Shown in pieces: positions 35,445-47,423 of a stretch of DNA of 64,000 bases. The stretch is taken from positions 368,830,271 through 368,894,270 of the forward strand of contig NC_080672.1 of the NCBI RefSeq assembly GCF_030247195.1, read 5' to 3'. The stretch is from Topomyia yanbarensis. Its lineage: Eukaryota > Arthropoda > Insecta > Diptera > Culicidae. The first letter of the stretch is position 1; the number at the start of each line of letters is the position of its first letter. Position numbers and translations under genes: made by a program. Below the pieces are notes generated by a model that was not told the origin of the DNA, did no database searches, and saw only the letters and a program-made list of their open reading frames with translations.

Positions 35445-36275
35445 TTAAAAAAATTCTACGCGGTTATTTTTTACCCGCTTTTAAATTTTTTGAATGTCTG
35501 GAATGAAGAAGAAATAGCATTTTCTACAGCATGCTATGTTATGTTATGCTGTTTTGGGTCAACAATATGAAAACAATAATTTAGCGTTTTTTTTTCATGA
35601 AAATTTTGAAAATAGCTCAACATTCTTCTAAAGAAGCGTCTTTGTTTCAAAAAAATTAGAGAAAGCATTCAATTTCGTATCCAACGACCTATTTATCATC
35701 AAAATCGGTTGATAAAAGAAGGGCAGAGTTATTATATTTTTTCTAAATTAGAAACTTGCTCGCATGAATTCTTAAGGGGTTAGTGAGATGATTTCTCGCA
35801 CTATAAAATGGTATCTTCCATTACTTTTTCCAATTTCAAGCTCAAAGCTCACACACATACTTTTGAATGTATTCGTAATCGAGCAAAAAAAAATTTTTGA
35901 AAATTTTATATGAGACCGCCCCCTTAAAACTTTATGCGAGCAAGTTTCTAATTTGGAAAAAATTAATAACTGCCATTTTTTAACCGATTTTGATCATAAA
36001 TAGATCGTTGAATGCGGAACCAAATGTTCTCTCTAAATTTTTATTTAAACAAAGATGCTTCCTAATATAAATGTAGAGCAATTTTCATATTTTTAATAAA
36101 AAAAATCGCAAATTCATGGTTACCTTCGTTACCGCCCCAAAACCGCATAGTAATTTTAGCAAAAGAACCAAACATAGCATACCGTTGGAAAGGTTATTTC
36201 TTCTTCTTTCCTAAACACTTAAAGAATTTAAATTCGGTTTGAAAAATGACCGCGTAGAAAAAAATTTCGTACTGA
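35445..36275. mobile_element. Large foldback element, ~350-bp inverted arms
   Basis: The left arm (about 35445-35805) and right arm (about 35915-36275) are inverted copies at roughly 75-80% by eye. The inner TTAGAAACTTGCTCGCAT, the mid CAAAATCGGTT, TTTGTTT, and the outer TTCTACGCGGT and GAAGAAGAAATA all occur in order in both. The centre is about 110 bp. No transposase ORF. It is either a long MITE or a tail-to-tail pair of repeats, lying 1 kb upstream of the lectin gene. Confidence 0.8.
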
Positions 36276-36371
36276 AAATCCTGAGTTTGCGAAATCGTTA
36301 AATGTGGTCAAATCAACTGTCACTAGCGAAACGGCAACCGGAGTAAAAAATTGGTTGATATTTTCAAGCAT

Positions 36372-36545
36372 ATGAAGAAAAATATCTGGTTTGGCTAGCT
36401 ATATGTATCTGTGGTTTGTAAAGCTACATTTTTATTCCAACCGAAACCGTCAACCAGGTAATTTACGTCAAAGAGTGTTTGCAAAAACGTCTGCTACCTT
36501 TCATGAAGCAACACGATTGTTCTATGTTGTCTCCTGTTCAGTGTG
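36372..36545 (+). pseudogene. Tc1/mariner transposase middle fragment
   Basis: Reads KYLVWLAICICGL, stop, SYIFIPTETVNQVIYVKECLQKRLLPFMKQHD. The VWxAICxCGxxS...IYxxECLxKRLLPF pattern belongs to the region between the first and second catalytic Asp of Tc1/mariner transposases. One in-frame stop. It could derive from the same family as 32405-32740, which holds the next segment of the protein. Confidence 0.7.
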
Positions 36546-37285
36546 TTCCACTATCTATACAATTATTCAACGCAAAAAATAATAAATAAAAATAAGAAGT
36601 AAAAGGTTAAGGTACTCCTGGTATGCAAATTCTACAAGAAACAATCATGAACGACTAGATTCAAATTCAAATTAGTTCCCTATACAAATTAAATCGAATT
36701 GTACCAAATTTTGAATGAATTTTTCTTTTGCTATACGTGAGTTTGAACAACTCTAAACATTCTTTTAAATGAAATCAAAACCACAAGATGCCAGCACACT
36801 ACCATCTTATTCATGACTCAAACCACGATTCGAACGTACCAATCTTATCGTTATTTTTTCTTTCCTCTTTCGATGTTTCCTTGCAGCAACCACACCAATG
36901 TGTATCACGCATGAGAAATCCAGCAACGGTTTCAACTGAACCAATCAACCCTACCTAGAGAGGACAGAGCCACTTCAAAGGAGCTGGAAAATCATCAAAT
37001 AACAATCCAACTGTAACTAGTAGAAGTACTCCAAAAGAAAAACACCAACATTTTAATTGAAACTACGAAGGAAACTCATCGACGGATTGGATGCGAGATT
37101 TCTCCTAATTGGTTTCCAGGGAAAAAAAGCACGAAACCGAACAGAGGACGAAGATCTGACCGGTCCTATTGTTGATTCGTAGTGCGGACGATTGCGTTCA
37201 AATATTGCACCAAATGAAAGTACTTCGAGTATAGTCGGCAACTGTTGGAAATAAGTATAATATAGTGTAATTTAGAGAAGCAGAA

Positions 37286-38940
37286 ATGCATTCAAACAGC
37301 AAACAGATGAACAGCGCGGCAGCAGTGATAATTGGTAAGTGGAAAATGTTGATGGGAATTGCAGCTGGGTACACTCAATTATAAATAAAGAACGGGTATT
37401 GAAAAATTGAATACCATTGAGCATGCAAAATAAAGAGCTCATCAATTCTCTGACTTATTTATCCTTTCCAATCCACACTCACACACACACACAGCTCTGG
37501 CCGTTTTACCCAGTCTGCTTCTGGTTGGCGCCCAGCAGCAACATCAGCACACCCTGGTCGATTCCGAGGTCCAAGCGCAGGGACTGGCCCCGAACAGGGG
37601 TGAACAGATCTCGGCCCGGCGCTTCAAACGGATGTACGCCATGTGTCCGCCGCATTTTTTCCGCATCGGCAACGAGTGCTACTACATCTCCCAGAACAAA
37701 CAAAACTGGCTGGACGCTCACTTTGAGTGTAAGGATCGTAACAGCAAGCTGGCGGAACCGATGAAATACGATGACAAAAACCTGCGAAAGTTTCTGCTGA
37801 TGTCAAAGGGTAGGTCCTTGATTGACTCGGATGCAGCAAGTTTTGACAAAGCGTTTTATTTCAGAGAAAAATTACATCTGGATCGGTGGTAATTACAACT
37901 GGCGGACGAACAAGTGGCAGTGGGGCTACAACGGGAAGGACATAGGATATCAATCCTTCAGCCAAATGGTGCCAGGGTAATTATAGCAAGCTCAAGAGGT
38001 GCTTTTCCGGGCACCGGCTCTTTTCTCTGGAACTATGATAATGCAGTTACCGTGTTGGATCTATTATTTATGAGCATTTTTTGCAGGAGCAGCCAGGACC
38101 TGAAATATCACTGTGCAGTGCTTAACCCTGACCTCAAATTCAGGTAATTATGCCATTACGAATTTAATTCGCTTGCATTCATCAGTTTGCCACTTTTTCT
38201 CGCACTCACAAACATCAACTGAGTGACGATTGCATTTTTTTTTCTCTTAACTGCAAACGAAGCAAAACTCTAAAAACTATGCTATGAAACTTGACCTGCT
38301 ATTCAAATAACGAGAGAAGAACCAAATGAAGTGCCAATTTCTCTCGTTTTGCATTGCCAAACTTTTTTCCTTGTTCTCGGAAAACAGAAATTGTCGGTTG
38401 CTTCATTTTTGCCGATCCTGTTGGGTAACTTGCATTCTAATGAAACTCAAAAAAAACTAGAAATTCAAACGAATAAATTCCCTCAAAAAGGTAACAACGA
38501 CATTCTAGAGCATGCTATTTATTTTTTAATTCGGTTAAATGCTTACTAATTTTATGCCGTATTGTATTTGCTGGTGACGGTGTATTTTGGGAAACAAACT
38601 ACTGCCACACCGTGGAGGTTGCACGCATTTAACACGCCCACGCTTTGCACAGTATAACACAGACACACGTTTGAAATCGAAATCCAATCAATCGATCAAT
38701 TCGGGGACGAAACAAAATCTAACCAGTTTTCTTTTTTTTCGCCACACATTTTCCATTTTTCAGATGGTCAGCGAAGCTATGCACAGAAAAACAGAGCTTT
38801 ATCTGCCAGCACAAAATGCCGTTCGTGAACAGCCACAGCCGGACCAAGGTGTACAACCGGTGGAATGCTACCTTCCCGAACGAAATGGCCAACGAGGTGG
38901 AGGTGGTGGTAGCCGATCAACCCCGGAGCAGCCGGCAGAA
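37286..38940 (+). CDS. Secreted C-type lectin-like protein, exons 1-5 (signal peptide and CTLD)
   Basis: Exons: 37286-37334, 37495-37809, 37865-37976, 38087-38143, 38764-38940. All junctions are GT-AG and phase-consistent. With exon 6 (50820-51522) they make 1413 bp, 470 residues. Residues 1-29 (MHSNSKQM... AVLPSLLLVGA) are a signal peptide; RRFKR at 58-62 is a possible proprotein cleavage site. The C-type lectin domain spans about 67-195, with six cysteines (67, 78, 95, 168, 184, 192) in the long-form pattern and the WIG core motif (127-129). The EPN/QPD and WND calcium/sugar motifs are absent, so calcium-dependent sugar binding is unlikely. Probably a secreted extracellular protein; the partner is unknown. 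The start ATG is in good context (CAGAAATG) and directly precedes the signal peptide. Confidence 0.93.
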
Positions 38941-39027
38941 GTGAGTATTTTTGCGTCATAGTCTGTAAAAGTCTCAGAAGTCTGCTCCAATGTCTCAGAA
39001 AAAGTTTAAAGAAATCTGCATTTGTTA

Positions 39028-39190
39028 TGGAAGCCGTGTTTCGACTTCATCTCATCAGAATCCAACACTAACTTAGTGTCAGGACTAAACTAGCGCGGAT
39101 TGACGCAAGCTCGAAAATCGAAAGCACTATTTGAGTTTCTGAGCAAACCTCTAGTCCTGCTTGATGTCCCGCGAGCATAGGAGTTCTGAT
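39028..39190. mobile_element. Partial MITE (family of 16351-16534)
   Basis: Shares TTCGACTTCATCTCATCAGA, AACACTAACTTAGTGTC and TTTCTGAGCAAACC with the full element. Ends are missing or diverged. Confidence 0.7.
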
Positions 39191-40552
39191 TAAGCTGATG
39201 AGAATTAATTAAGTCGAAGATTGGTTTGACTTAGTTAGGCTAATGTAATATACAATGCAGTGGAGAAAAAATTAGGCGACAAGAATTTTTTCTTCACTAA
39301 ACAATTTGCTCCTTAGTTGAACAAAAATAGCTTTTACTTAAATTTTTCTCCCATAAGGAGAAATATAGCATAGTGAAAAATCTGCAGCTATTTGATTTCC
39401 GTAAGTTGCTCGCGTTGTCTAGGCGCAATGTGTGTCGTAGCCAAGAGTTTTAAACGATGGAATAGAGTAGATTAAATCGATTCTGGGAAAATCGGTGATG
39501 AATTTTCAAGTATTTATAAATCAATTCAGAAACTTCAAATTAAAAAAAAAATTAGCAATACTATTTTTGTATACACTGAAACCTGTATTTACGAACTCTT
39601 TTTTTTTGGTAAAATTTAATTTACGTAATTTTTTTTCGAACTAAATTTGTTCATTAAAGTTCATAAAAAACTACAAGGGGCAACCCTATAGGGTTGCACG
39701 AACTGTAGACGTAGGACTGTACTACTTAATGTAAAATATTTATTTTCTTAGTAGTTAGTTTGTGGGGAAAACACCCGGACCGGTGAAGAAAAATCAAATT
39801 TTACACAGACAAAAATATTTTGTAATTTTAAGTTTATTTTCATGCACATATTTGGAGCATGAATATAAATGTAAAATTAAGTTCCACCACAAATACACAC
39901 GACTTGTCGTGCTTTCTTCAAAGAATTTTATTATAATTTTACACGTGGATTGAAAATTGCAGTTTCTTTAAACGGAAAACCAATGCACTTCAATGTATTT
40001 TACTCGAGTACTGGTGTAAAATGAATGACATGTAATATTACACGAATGGAAGTGTAAAATTGTATGCTGTTTGATGCTCCAATTGTTTTCAACGTAATTT
40101 TCAATCAAATTTTTGATTCAATCTTTGAATGTTTACATTCGTATTGATTAACATGTCGTTTAAATTTCATTATTTTTTTGTGTAGACAATATAATCTCAT
40201 GTATAGACCAAACTTTCTAGTTGCTCTCAAACAGATCCTAAAACTTCAAACACCCATGGATAACCCCAAGTTTGTAGATGTGTTTCGATGCCACAGGATT
40301 GTAAAATGGTTAATATTACGTCATGAAAATTCAATTCTTCAGTGACAATTTTTTTTTTGCCTGCGAAATGCCCTGTGTGTATGCAAAGCTCATGATTTGC
40401 TGGGATATCAGCATTGATCGGAAAATGCTTTCCAACACTGCGCATTGCATACATACAGGACATTTTGCAGGTCACCAGAAGCTGTTAATTTTACCACCAC
40501 CACATGTTCATTTTACCCACTCGCAATAAACATGTCTCATTTTTGGACATGT

Positions 40553-41319
40553 CGTCGCTGTTGTGCTATCTTATGACAAGCGCCATTCAGCACATTTCGA
40601 GAAAAACGATTTTTAAAGTTTGAGATTGAATATCTTGAAATTTATAAATGGTATAAACAATCCAAAGAAGACAATTGATGCTTCTATCTATTCTGTATTA
40701 ATCTCTCAAATATTACGAAGTTCGGTTGACTATGTTGCGAGTTTTTACTACGAATGTAAACAAAAGTCGCACTCACACGTGTCATAGGCGTGTATTGATG
40801 ACAAAATTTATATGACGTGACATAATCGTGCATGGAAAATTTTAGAAAAAAAATCATCAATTTTTAACTTTTATTCATATCTTTGCGTTCATATGGTCTA
40901 TAAACAATCGGTGAAATGCATTTTGAAGGAAATGAGTCAGGGAATCTAGAAAAAATTGTTATTTTTGATTACAGTGTTGCCAAATATGCTTCATTTCCAG
41001 TTTAAAACTAAAACTGTGTTTTTCTCACAACTCGTGTAATTTTCTTTTGAAAATGTTTTTGCCATTGCGTTCCTCAGACATTTTCACACATAAAAACATC
41101 TAACACTTCAATATAACTTGAGCAAATCTCTAGATACAGTGATTTGAAGCAAAAAACTCACAATTTCTTATCATGTTTCTCGCTATATCTAAGTAACCGA
41201 GTAGAGTTTCAAAATTCTGAAAACGCCACTTTGTAGAGATTTTTCAAACAAGTAATGTGGTATATCTAACTCAGTTTACCCCAAAATGGCGTTTGTCATA
41301 AGATAGCACAAGAGCGACG
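40553..41319. mobile_element. 767-bp MITE-like element with ~37-bp TIRs
   Basis: The left end CGTCGCTGTTGTGCTATC (40553 on) continues as TTATGACAAGCGCCATT; the right end (to 41319) is its reverse complement with two or three differences. ATGT at 40549-40552 and 41320-41323 may be a 4-bp duplication. The AT-rich interior has no ORF. The superfamily is unknown. Confidence 0.82.
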
Positions 41320-41885
41320 ATGTTTTGAAATCAAGAATCATGTTTGAAAAAATGTGTTTATGACGAAGTATTTTTACCAGATATGTACAAAACATGTCTA
41401 ACAAGAAACATATAAGGTGATCGTAATATCTCATTCACTTATTAATTAGAAAATAATGACTGCTTAACGTGTTCATTTTACCGCCAGTTCCCTCCCTACC
41501 TACCAACACATTCGCCCCAAACATTGATCCCAAGCGCACAATGCAAAATGAGTCAACGCTGATGATGATCAATGAGGTATATATGGGTGTGGCAGAACAC
41601 ACGGTTTGCTAGTGTTGGCAACCAAAAATATGTAAACAATCCAGAAGCACAACGGGTCGACGTCATAGCGGTCACACGATTCAATGGGAACGGAAAGACC
41701 GCTATGACGAAAGCAAGTCGATCTATACTGTGATCACTCACATCACTCATGTAAGATTCATCTTACGAATACTAAAGTGCCATCTTCGCCAGACCTGTAT
41801 ATACGACATTGGATGATGATGGGTAGAGCGAAAGAGACAACTAGTACCACCACGACACGATTAGCGCATTTCACCAAAATTCCAC

Positions 41886-41916
41886 GCGGCCTTTCCCGAT
41901 TGAAAGGATAGGCCGC
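41886..41916. repeat. GC-rich hairpin
   Basis: GCGGCCTTTCC and GGATAGGCCGC pair at 10 of 11 positions around a 9-nt loop in otherwise AT-rich intron sequence. Function unknown. Confidence 0.6.
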
Positions 41917-42289
41917 GCTCTATGAAACGCCGCGCCTTACCCATTTCTCATAATATCGTGATTTTGCATAGCGAAGGGCTGAATTAACACATTTTGTTCC
42001 AAAAAACAGCCCTGCGTTATGCAACACTTTGTGCAGGTTGATTATACCAGTTGCAAGTGGTGCCAAATTCACCAAGTTCCGTAAAATTCCTTTTAAATTA
42101 CAGAATTGATAAAATTGCTTAAATGAGCTAAACTAATTAATCCAATCCTGTTTTAAAAACTGTCCTTGCGTTTAAGCCAAAATGGGAAGCTTATTACTAC
42201 CACTACATTACATAATTTCAAGCGCAAATAGCAAATACATGTGCTAGTTAAACCAAAAATTTACTGTCAACATTACAGCGGCATTTAGG

Positions 42290-42440
42290 AAGCAGTTGGA
42301 GCGGTCGCCTGTTGGACGACACAGGGTAGCGTCCCTCCACAGCCAGTGTAACGGACTTCTAACTCAGCTACACTGGCTGTGAAAATACACAGCGCAGTGA
42401 TCTGCTCCGCCTGCCGTTCAACAGGCAACTGTGCTTGTCC
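42290..42440. other. Structured intronic segment with nested hairpins
   Basis: A perfect 13-bp stem (CACAGCCAGTGTA / TACACTGGCTGTG, about 42340-42385, loop about 18 nt) sits inside an outer pair CCTGTTG / CAACAGG. The segment is GC-richer than the surrounding intron. It could be a MITE tip, a small structured RNA or a hairpin precursor. I recognise no RNA family. Confidence 0.5.
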
Positions 42441-42859
42441 GGCCAAATTCGTTCTTTAAATAGTCGATGATGACGTCATTCATAGAAGCGTAGCGCGATA
42501 GGTACACAAATCTGTCGTGCTGGACTTGAGAAGCGCTACCTTCTGTGTGTAAATACGCGATATTTTGACTAGGTTCAAATTTAAATTTTTAATGCCATGA
42601 TATTAAAAATCTTTGGTTTTATCTATTGGAATCTATTCTTAAAAGTATTTCGAGGCGATATGAACAAAAAAATTTAAACATTATCGTGAGATGGGCTGAA
42701 TTATATGCGTTTAAAATTGGACCACTTTTCGTTACATACCATTTTGGTAGAATTTGCAAAGTGCACCTCCATATCGAAAACAAAGACGTAGTCCTACGTC
42801 AAAAGTTTGAGTAAGAAGTTATTTACAATTTCACATATTCTTAGCTAACTATTACTAAT

Positions 42860-43560
42860 AAAAGTTGGGTATTTTCGGAATGGGGTTAACGAGTTAGTGA
42901 CGGAAATCGATATCTGAAGTCATTTTGAAATCCAAGATGGCGACTTCCGGTTTAGAAAAATTATCTATAACCTCAACAATATGGGTATTTTTGGAATCGG
43001 ATTGACGAGTGCATGACGGGAACCGATGTCTTGAGCCATTTTGTAATCCAAGATGGCGATTTCCGGTTTAGAAATATCTCTATAACCTATATAAGAAAAT
43101 GGGTATTTTTGAAAGGGATGATCCATGAATGACGTAGCATTTTTTGAGTGATTTTTAAAACCCCCCTCCCCCATCGTAGCATTTCGTCACAAAACTCTGA
43201 ATACCCCCTGGCAATTACGTAGCTTGACGATAATTCTTCCCCCCCCCCCTTGTCACCATAAAATTTTAAAAAAATAAAAAGCTATGTTAGTTATTCCCCT
43301 TTAAAAAAGCTACGTAGCATGACATGACCCCCTGCCCCCCATATAATGCTACGTAATTTATGGAAGATCCCAAATGGGATTGACGAGTTCATCACGGAAA
43401 TCGATGTCTTGAGCCGTTTTGTAATCCAAGATAGCGACTTCCGGTTTAGATCAATTTTCTAAAACCTCGACAATTGTTAGTACGATCGGTTGACTAGTAC
43501 ATGACGAAAATCGATATCTGAAGCTATTTTGAAATTTAAGATGGTGAATTTCGGTTTTAA
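42860..43560 (+). repeat. ~120-bp tandem repeat, about four units
   Basis: Units share GGGTATTTTTGGAAT, TGACGAGT, ATGACGGAAATCGAT, TTGAGCCATTTTG, AATCCAAGATGGCGA and TTCCGGTTTAGA in order. One unit is split by the MITE at 43115-43371. A partial relative appears near 43590-43800. Confidence 0.88.
43115..43371. mobile_element. 257-bp MITE inside a tandem repeat unit
   Basis: Ends GGGATGATCCATGAATGACG (left) and, on the complement of the right, GGGATCTTCCATAAATTACG, continuing with GTAGCATT in both. The interior has runs of C and a repeated TACGTAGC. Sibling tandem units show the uninterrupted sequence, with AAA at both edges as a probable 3-bp duplication. Confidence 0.87.
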
Positions 43561-44553
43561 TTTCCATATTGTTAGGGTTATCGAAAATATTGCTCAACCG
43601 GAAGTCGCCACCTTGGATAGTGAAGTGCAAGTGCATTTAACTGAAAGTAAACATAGTGGAATTAAATGGTAGAAAACATATATAAAGTACGTTCATTCCG
43701 ATAAGACCTCCGCGCGTATAAATTGTGATCATCTACTTGTCAAACCCGTCCCTAAATTACCCATATTGTTAGAGTTATCGAAAATATTGCTCAACCAATA
43801 TTTAATAAGAATGTGGAGCAAACTTTTTTTACGAACTAAATCCCAAATAACGACCACTTTTTTTTAGGAACTAATTCAATTCACGAACCCCCGGTTTGGT
43901 TCGTAAATGTAGGTTGCAATGTACTTTTTTTTTTGATTTCTGACGAACGTGTTAGTACATTAAGTTTTTCGGCAATGTTCAACGGAAAAATAGATCCAAA
44001 TATGAGTGACCTAAACGACAAAATTACTGTGAAAACATCACCTCAGAGATAGGATTAGAATCTGCAACCTTCTAGACAAATGAAGGATTAGAATCCGCAA
44101 CCTTCTAGTCTATGCTAAACGCATTATTTTTGTATTTCGATAGTACACTAGAGCAATTCCGCTTTTAATCGCGACCCTATTCAGCTTTGATGAAATTTGG
44201 TACGTATCTTTAATATGAAAGATAATGTCTTTTTACCGATCTATAGAGAACCCTCTAGACTAACCATTGAGAAGGGCGTATACTGACATACTGGCCATAG
44301 TAAAAACGCGCTCGAATCGCACCGTTCTTCCAAACCGAGTTCGTCGTATTCAACACATGTTTAAGAGGAGAAACCATGTTGAGCGAGTTTATGCCAGAGC
44401 TGGTATATGTATGGTGGTCGCGAAACAATACTTTGTTGCCACAATACTCACAGGAAATGCTTTTCATGCTACTAAAATCGACCACAAACTAGGCGCGTTC
44501 GGCATGGTCGATTTACTGCTAAATTTGGGCTAAAAGTAACATCGGAGACAGTA

Positions 44554-44705
44554 TAAATTAGTTATGGAATTTGCGGTTTGACTTTATCTCATCAGAATCC
44601 GACACTAACTTAGTGACAAGACTAAGCTAACGCCGGATTGACGCTAGATCCAAAAAACGGAGAAACAATTTGTGTTTCTGAGCAAACCCCTAGTCAAGCG
44701 TGATG
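44554..44705. mobile_element. Partial MITE (family of 16351-16534)
   Basis: Begins TAAATTAGTTATGGAATTTG like the full element's end and carries CTCATCAGAATCCGACACT and TTTCTGAGCAAACCCCTAG. The opposite end is not recognisable. Confidence 0.75.
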
Positions 44706-45394
44706 AATATTTTGTATGTTTTGATTGTGACGTCAATATTTGTTTTGATATAGAGCAGAAGCAAGGGGAAACAGGGCGACAAAATAGCGGAAATGAAAAA
44801 CTCTCCACTGGTTCGATTCGTACCTAGCATCCTTAGCGACTCCAGCACATACCCACTAGCGTACATAGATTGTCGGAGAACTGCAACGTTCATGTTAAAA
44901 GTTAAACGTCTAAAGCAGTCGAAAACGTTTAAAGCGTCTAAAAATGCCAGAAAACGTCCAAAACGGCCAAGAAATGTAGAAAACGTCCAAAATAGTGGTT
45001 TTCAATTGAAGGTGAATTCACCGCAGCTGTGCACAGGTCGACTTAAAACGGCGGAATACGACAAAAACATCCGAAACGTCTAAAAACTTCTCAAAACATC
45101 TTAGAACGCCAAAAACGTCTAAGAACGTCAAAAAATTCTAAAACGTCTAAGAACGTCTTAAAACACCTAAAACGTTTAAAAACGCCTAAAAATGCCAAAA
45201 ACCGTGCACTACAAAAACGTCTAAACGTCTTGCAACGCCCGAAATGCAAAATTAATTAAAAGGCCCGTAAACATTTAAAACCGTCTTAAAACGACAAAAA
45301 AAACGTTCAAAAACATCTAAAACGTCTTAAAACTCCTCAAAAGTCTTAGAACACTAAAAACGTCAAAAACTTATAAAACGTCTAAAATGTCTTA

Positions 45395-45490
45395 GGGCCA
45401 ATTTTTTCATCCTCGCTTAATTTTTAAACCTGGTTCACCAGTACGTTTAAACCTGGCCTGAACGCTAAGCGAGGGTCAAGAAATCGGTTC
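45395..45490. mobile_element. 96-bp Harbinger/Tourist-like MITE
   Basis: TTA at 45392-45394 and 45491-45493 flanks 25-bp terminal inverted repeats with 18 of 25 matches, sharing the inner CCTCGCTTA exactly. The left end is GGGCCAATTTTTTCATCC. A 3-bp TTA duplication and GG(G/A)CC ends fit PIF/Harbinger MITEs; the assignment is inference. Confidence 0.72.
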
Positions 45491-47394
45491 TTAGACGCCT
45501 AAAACGTCTTAAACATCTAAAAACGTTCAAAACCGTGCACTGCAAAAACGTCTTGCAACGCCTAAAAGCAAAAAAAATGGTCTGAAAACGATTTTTAGTG
45601 TCTAACTCGTGCCAATTTTAGTACTAGTTTAGATAAATCTTCTAACTAGACAACTAGATGGTACTAGCTACTGAAGAAACACCAAAATCAAACTTAAAAA
45701 GCATTTAAAAACATTTTAGAGCGACAAAAAGCTATCAAAACGTATGAAAACGTCCAAATTTTACAAAAACGTTTCATATGTAATGTCCAACAAATGCACA
45801 AAACATCCACAACCATAACAGAATGTTTAAAAACCTATTAAATCGGCTGACACGAAAAAAAAAATACATATAAAGTGTCTAAAAACGTCTTAAAATGCCA
45901 AAATCGTCTAAAACGTCGAAAATCTCTAATATGTCTAAAATATTTAAAACGGCTTAAAAAAGGGAAAACTTTGAAAACCACCTACAACGTCCTGAAAACG
46001 TCTTAGAACATCCAAAACGTTTCAAAAACGTGTGAAACGTCTTAAAGCGTCTAAAAATGGCGAAAACGTATAAAAACGTCTTAAAATGCCCAGAAACCCA
46101 TAAAAAATTAAATTGTAAAAGAAATGTTAAATGGCGCTCCAAATCGCAAAAAAACCATAAAAGGTCTAAAAAACCGTTTGAAACGGTCTTAAAACGCCAA
46201 GACAACGTTCAAATCGTCAAACGCATTAAAACGCAAAAAAGTGTACAAATCGGCTAAAAAACTAATTTGGAAACTTCTAAAAACGCGTGCAAGCGCCAAA
46301 AAACGTGTAAAACTTCTAAAAAGTTCTAAAATCGTTTTAAAACGACTAAAAGGCCAAAAAATGTTCAAAATCATTTAAGACCGGTAAACATCGTTGAAAT
46401 CGCCTAAAACGCCATGAAACCCCAGCAAACTTCCAAAAAACGCCAATAAACTATATAAAACATTTGAAAACATCTTAAAATGACATAAAAAGTTCAAGCG
46501 TCTAAAAATATCCAAACCTGCCAAAAACTTCTGAAACGTCTTCAATGTCCAAAACGACTTCAAACGTCTAAAACACTAGAAAACACCTTAAATCGTGCAA
46601 AAATGTATAAAACATTTTAAAAGCTTCAAAAAACGTGAGCGCCCTCTGAAACGTCTTAAAACGCTTTGAAGTTTTAAAACTGCAAATACGCCAAAAACGT
46701 CTTAAATGTCTAAAAACGTTCTCAAACACCTAAAACACCAGAAAACACCCAAAATCATTCAAGAACGTATAACACAATTAAAAAGTTCTAATAACGCTTA
46801 ACACGATTCAACAAGCCCTCTAAAATGTCTCAAATGCTTTGAAATTTTATACAGCAATATACGCCTAAAAACGTTTTGAAACGCCCAAAAGCGTATGGTA
46901 ATGTACAAAAAATCTTAATCTGTCAATAACGGTTAAAGACTTCTAAAAAGGTCTTAAAACGACTACAAACGCTAAAAACGCGCAGAAATGTCTATAAACG
47001 CCCAAAAACGACTAAACATACAGAAAAATTATCAACCACGTCTAAAAATGTTTTACAACGCCAAAAAATGTATAAAACGTCAAAAACGGAGAAAAATGTT
47101 CAGTAAACGCGTACGAACGCCAATAATCGTCTAAACATTCTAAAAAAGTCGAAAACGTCTAAAATTGTTTTGTAACGCCTGAAAAAGCGAACAATATCTA
47201 AAAACCTCTTAAAACGACAAAAATCATCTAAAACGATTTAAAACGTTAAGACAAACAACTACAATGTCAAAAAAATTAAGAATTGTCTAAAAACGCCTAA
47301 AACGGCTAAAAACGTCGAAAACACAAAAAACGTCTAAAATATCTACAAACGCCTAAACCGTATAAAAACGGCTAAAAGATCAAAAGACAGTGAT

Positions 47395-47423
47395 TGTGTG
47401 TGTGTGGTGTGTGTGTGTGTGAT
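47395..47423 (+). repeat. (TG)n microsatellite
   Basis: Imperfect TG run inside an interruption of the A-tract array. Confidence 0.85.

Noticed and set aside
45954..46563. Phe- and Lys-rich ORFs in the A-tract array
   Set aside because: Artefacts of the repeated words AAAACGTCT on either strand.
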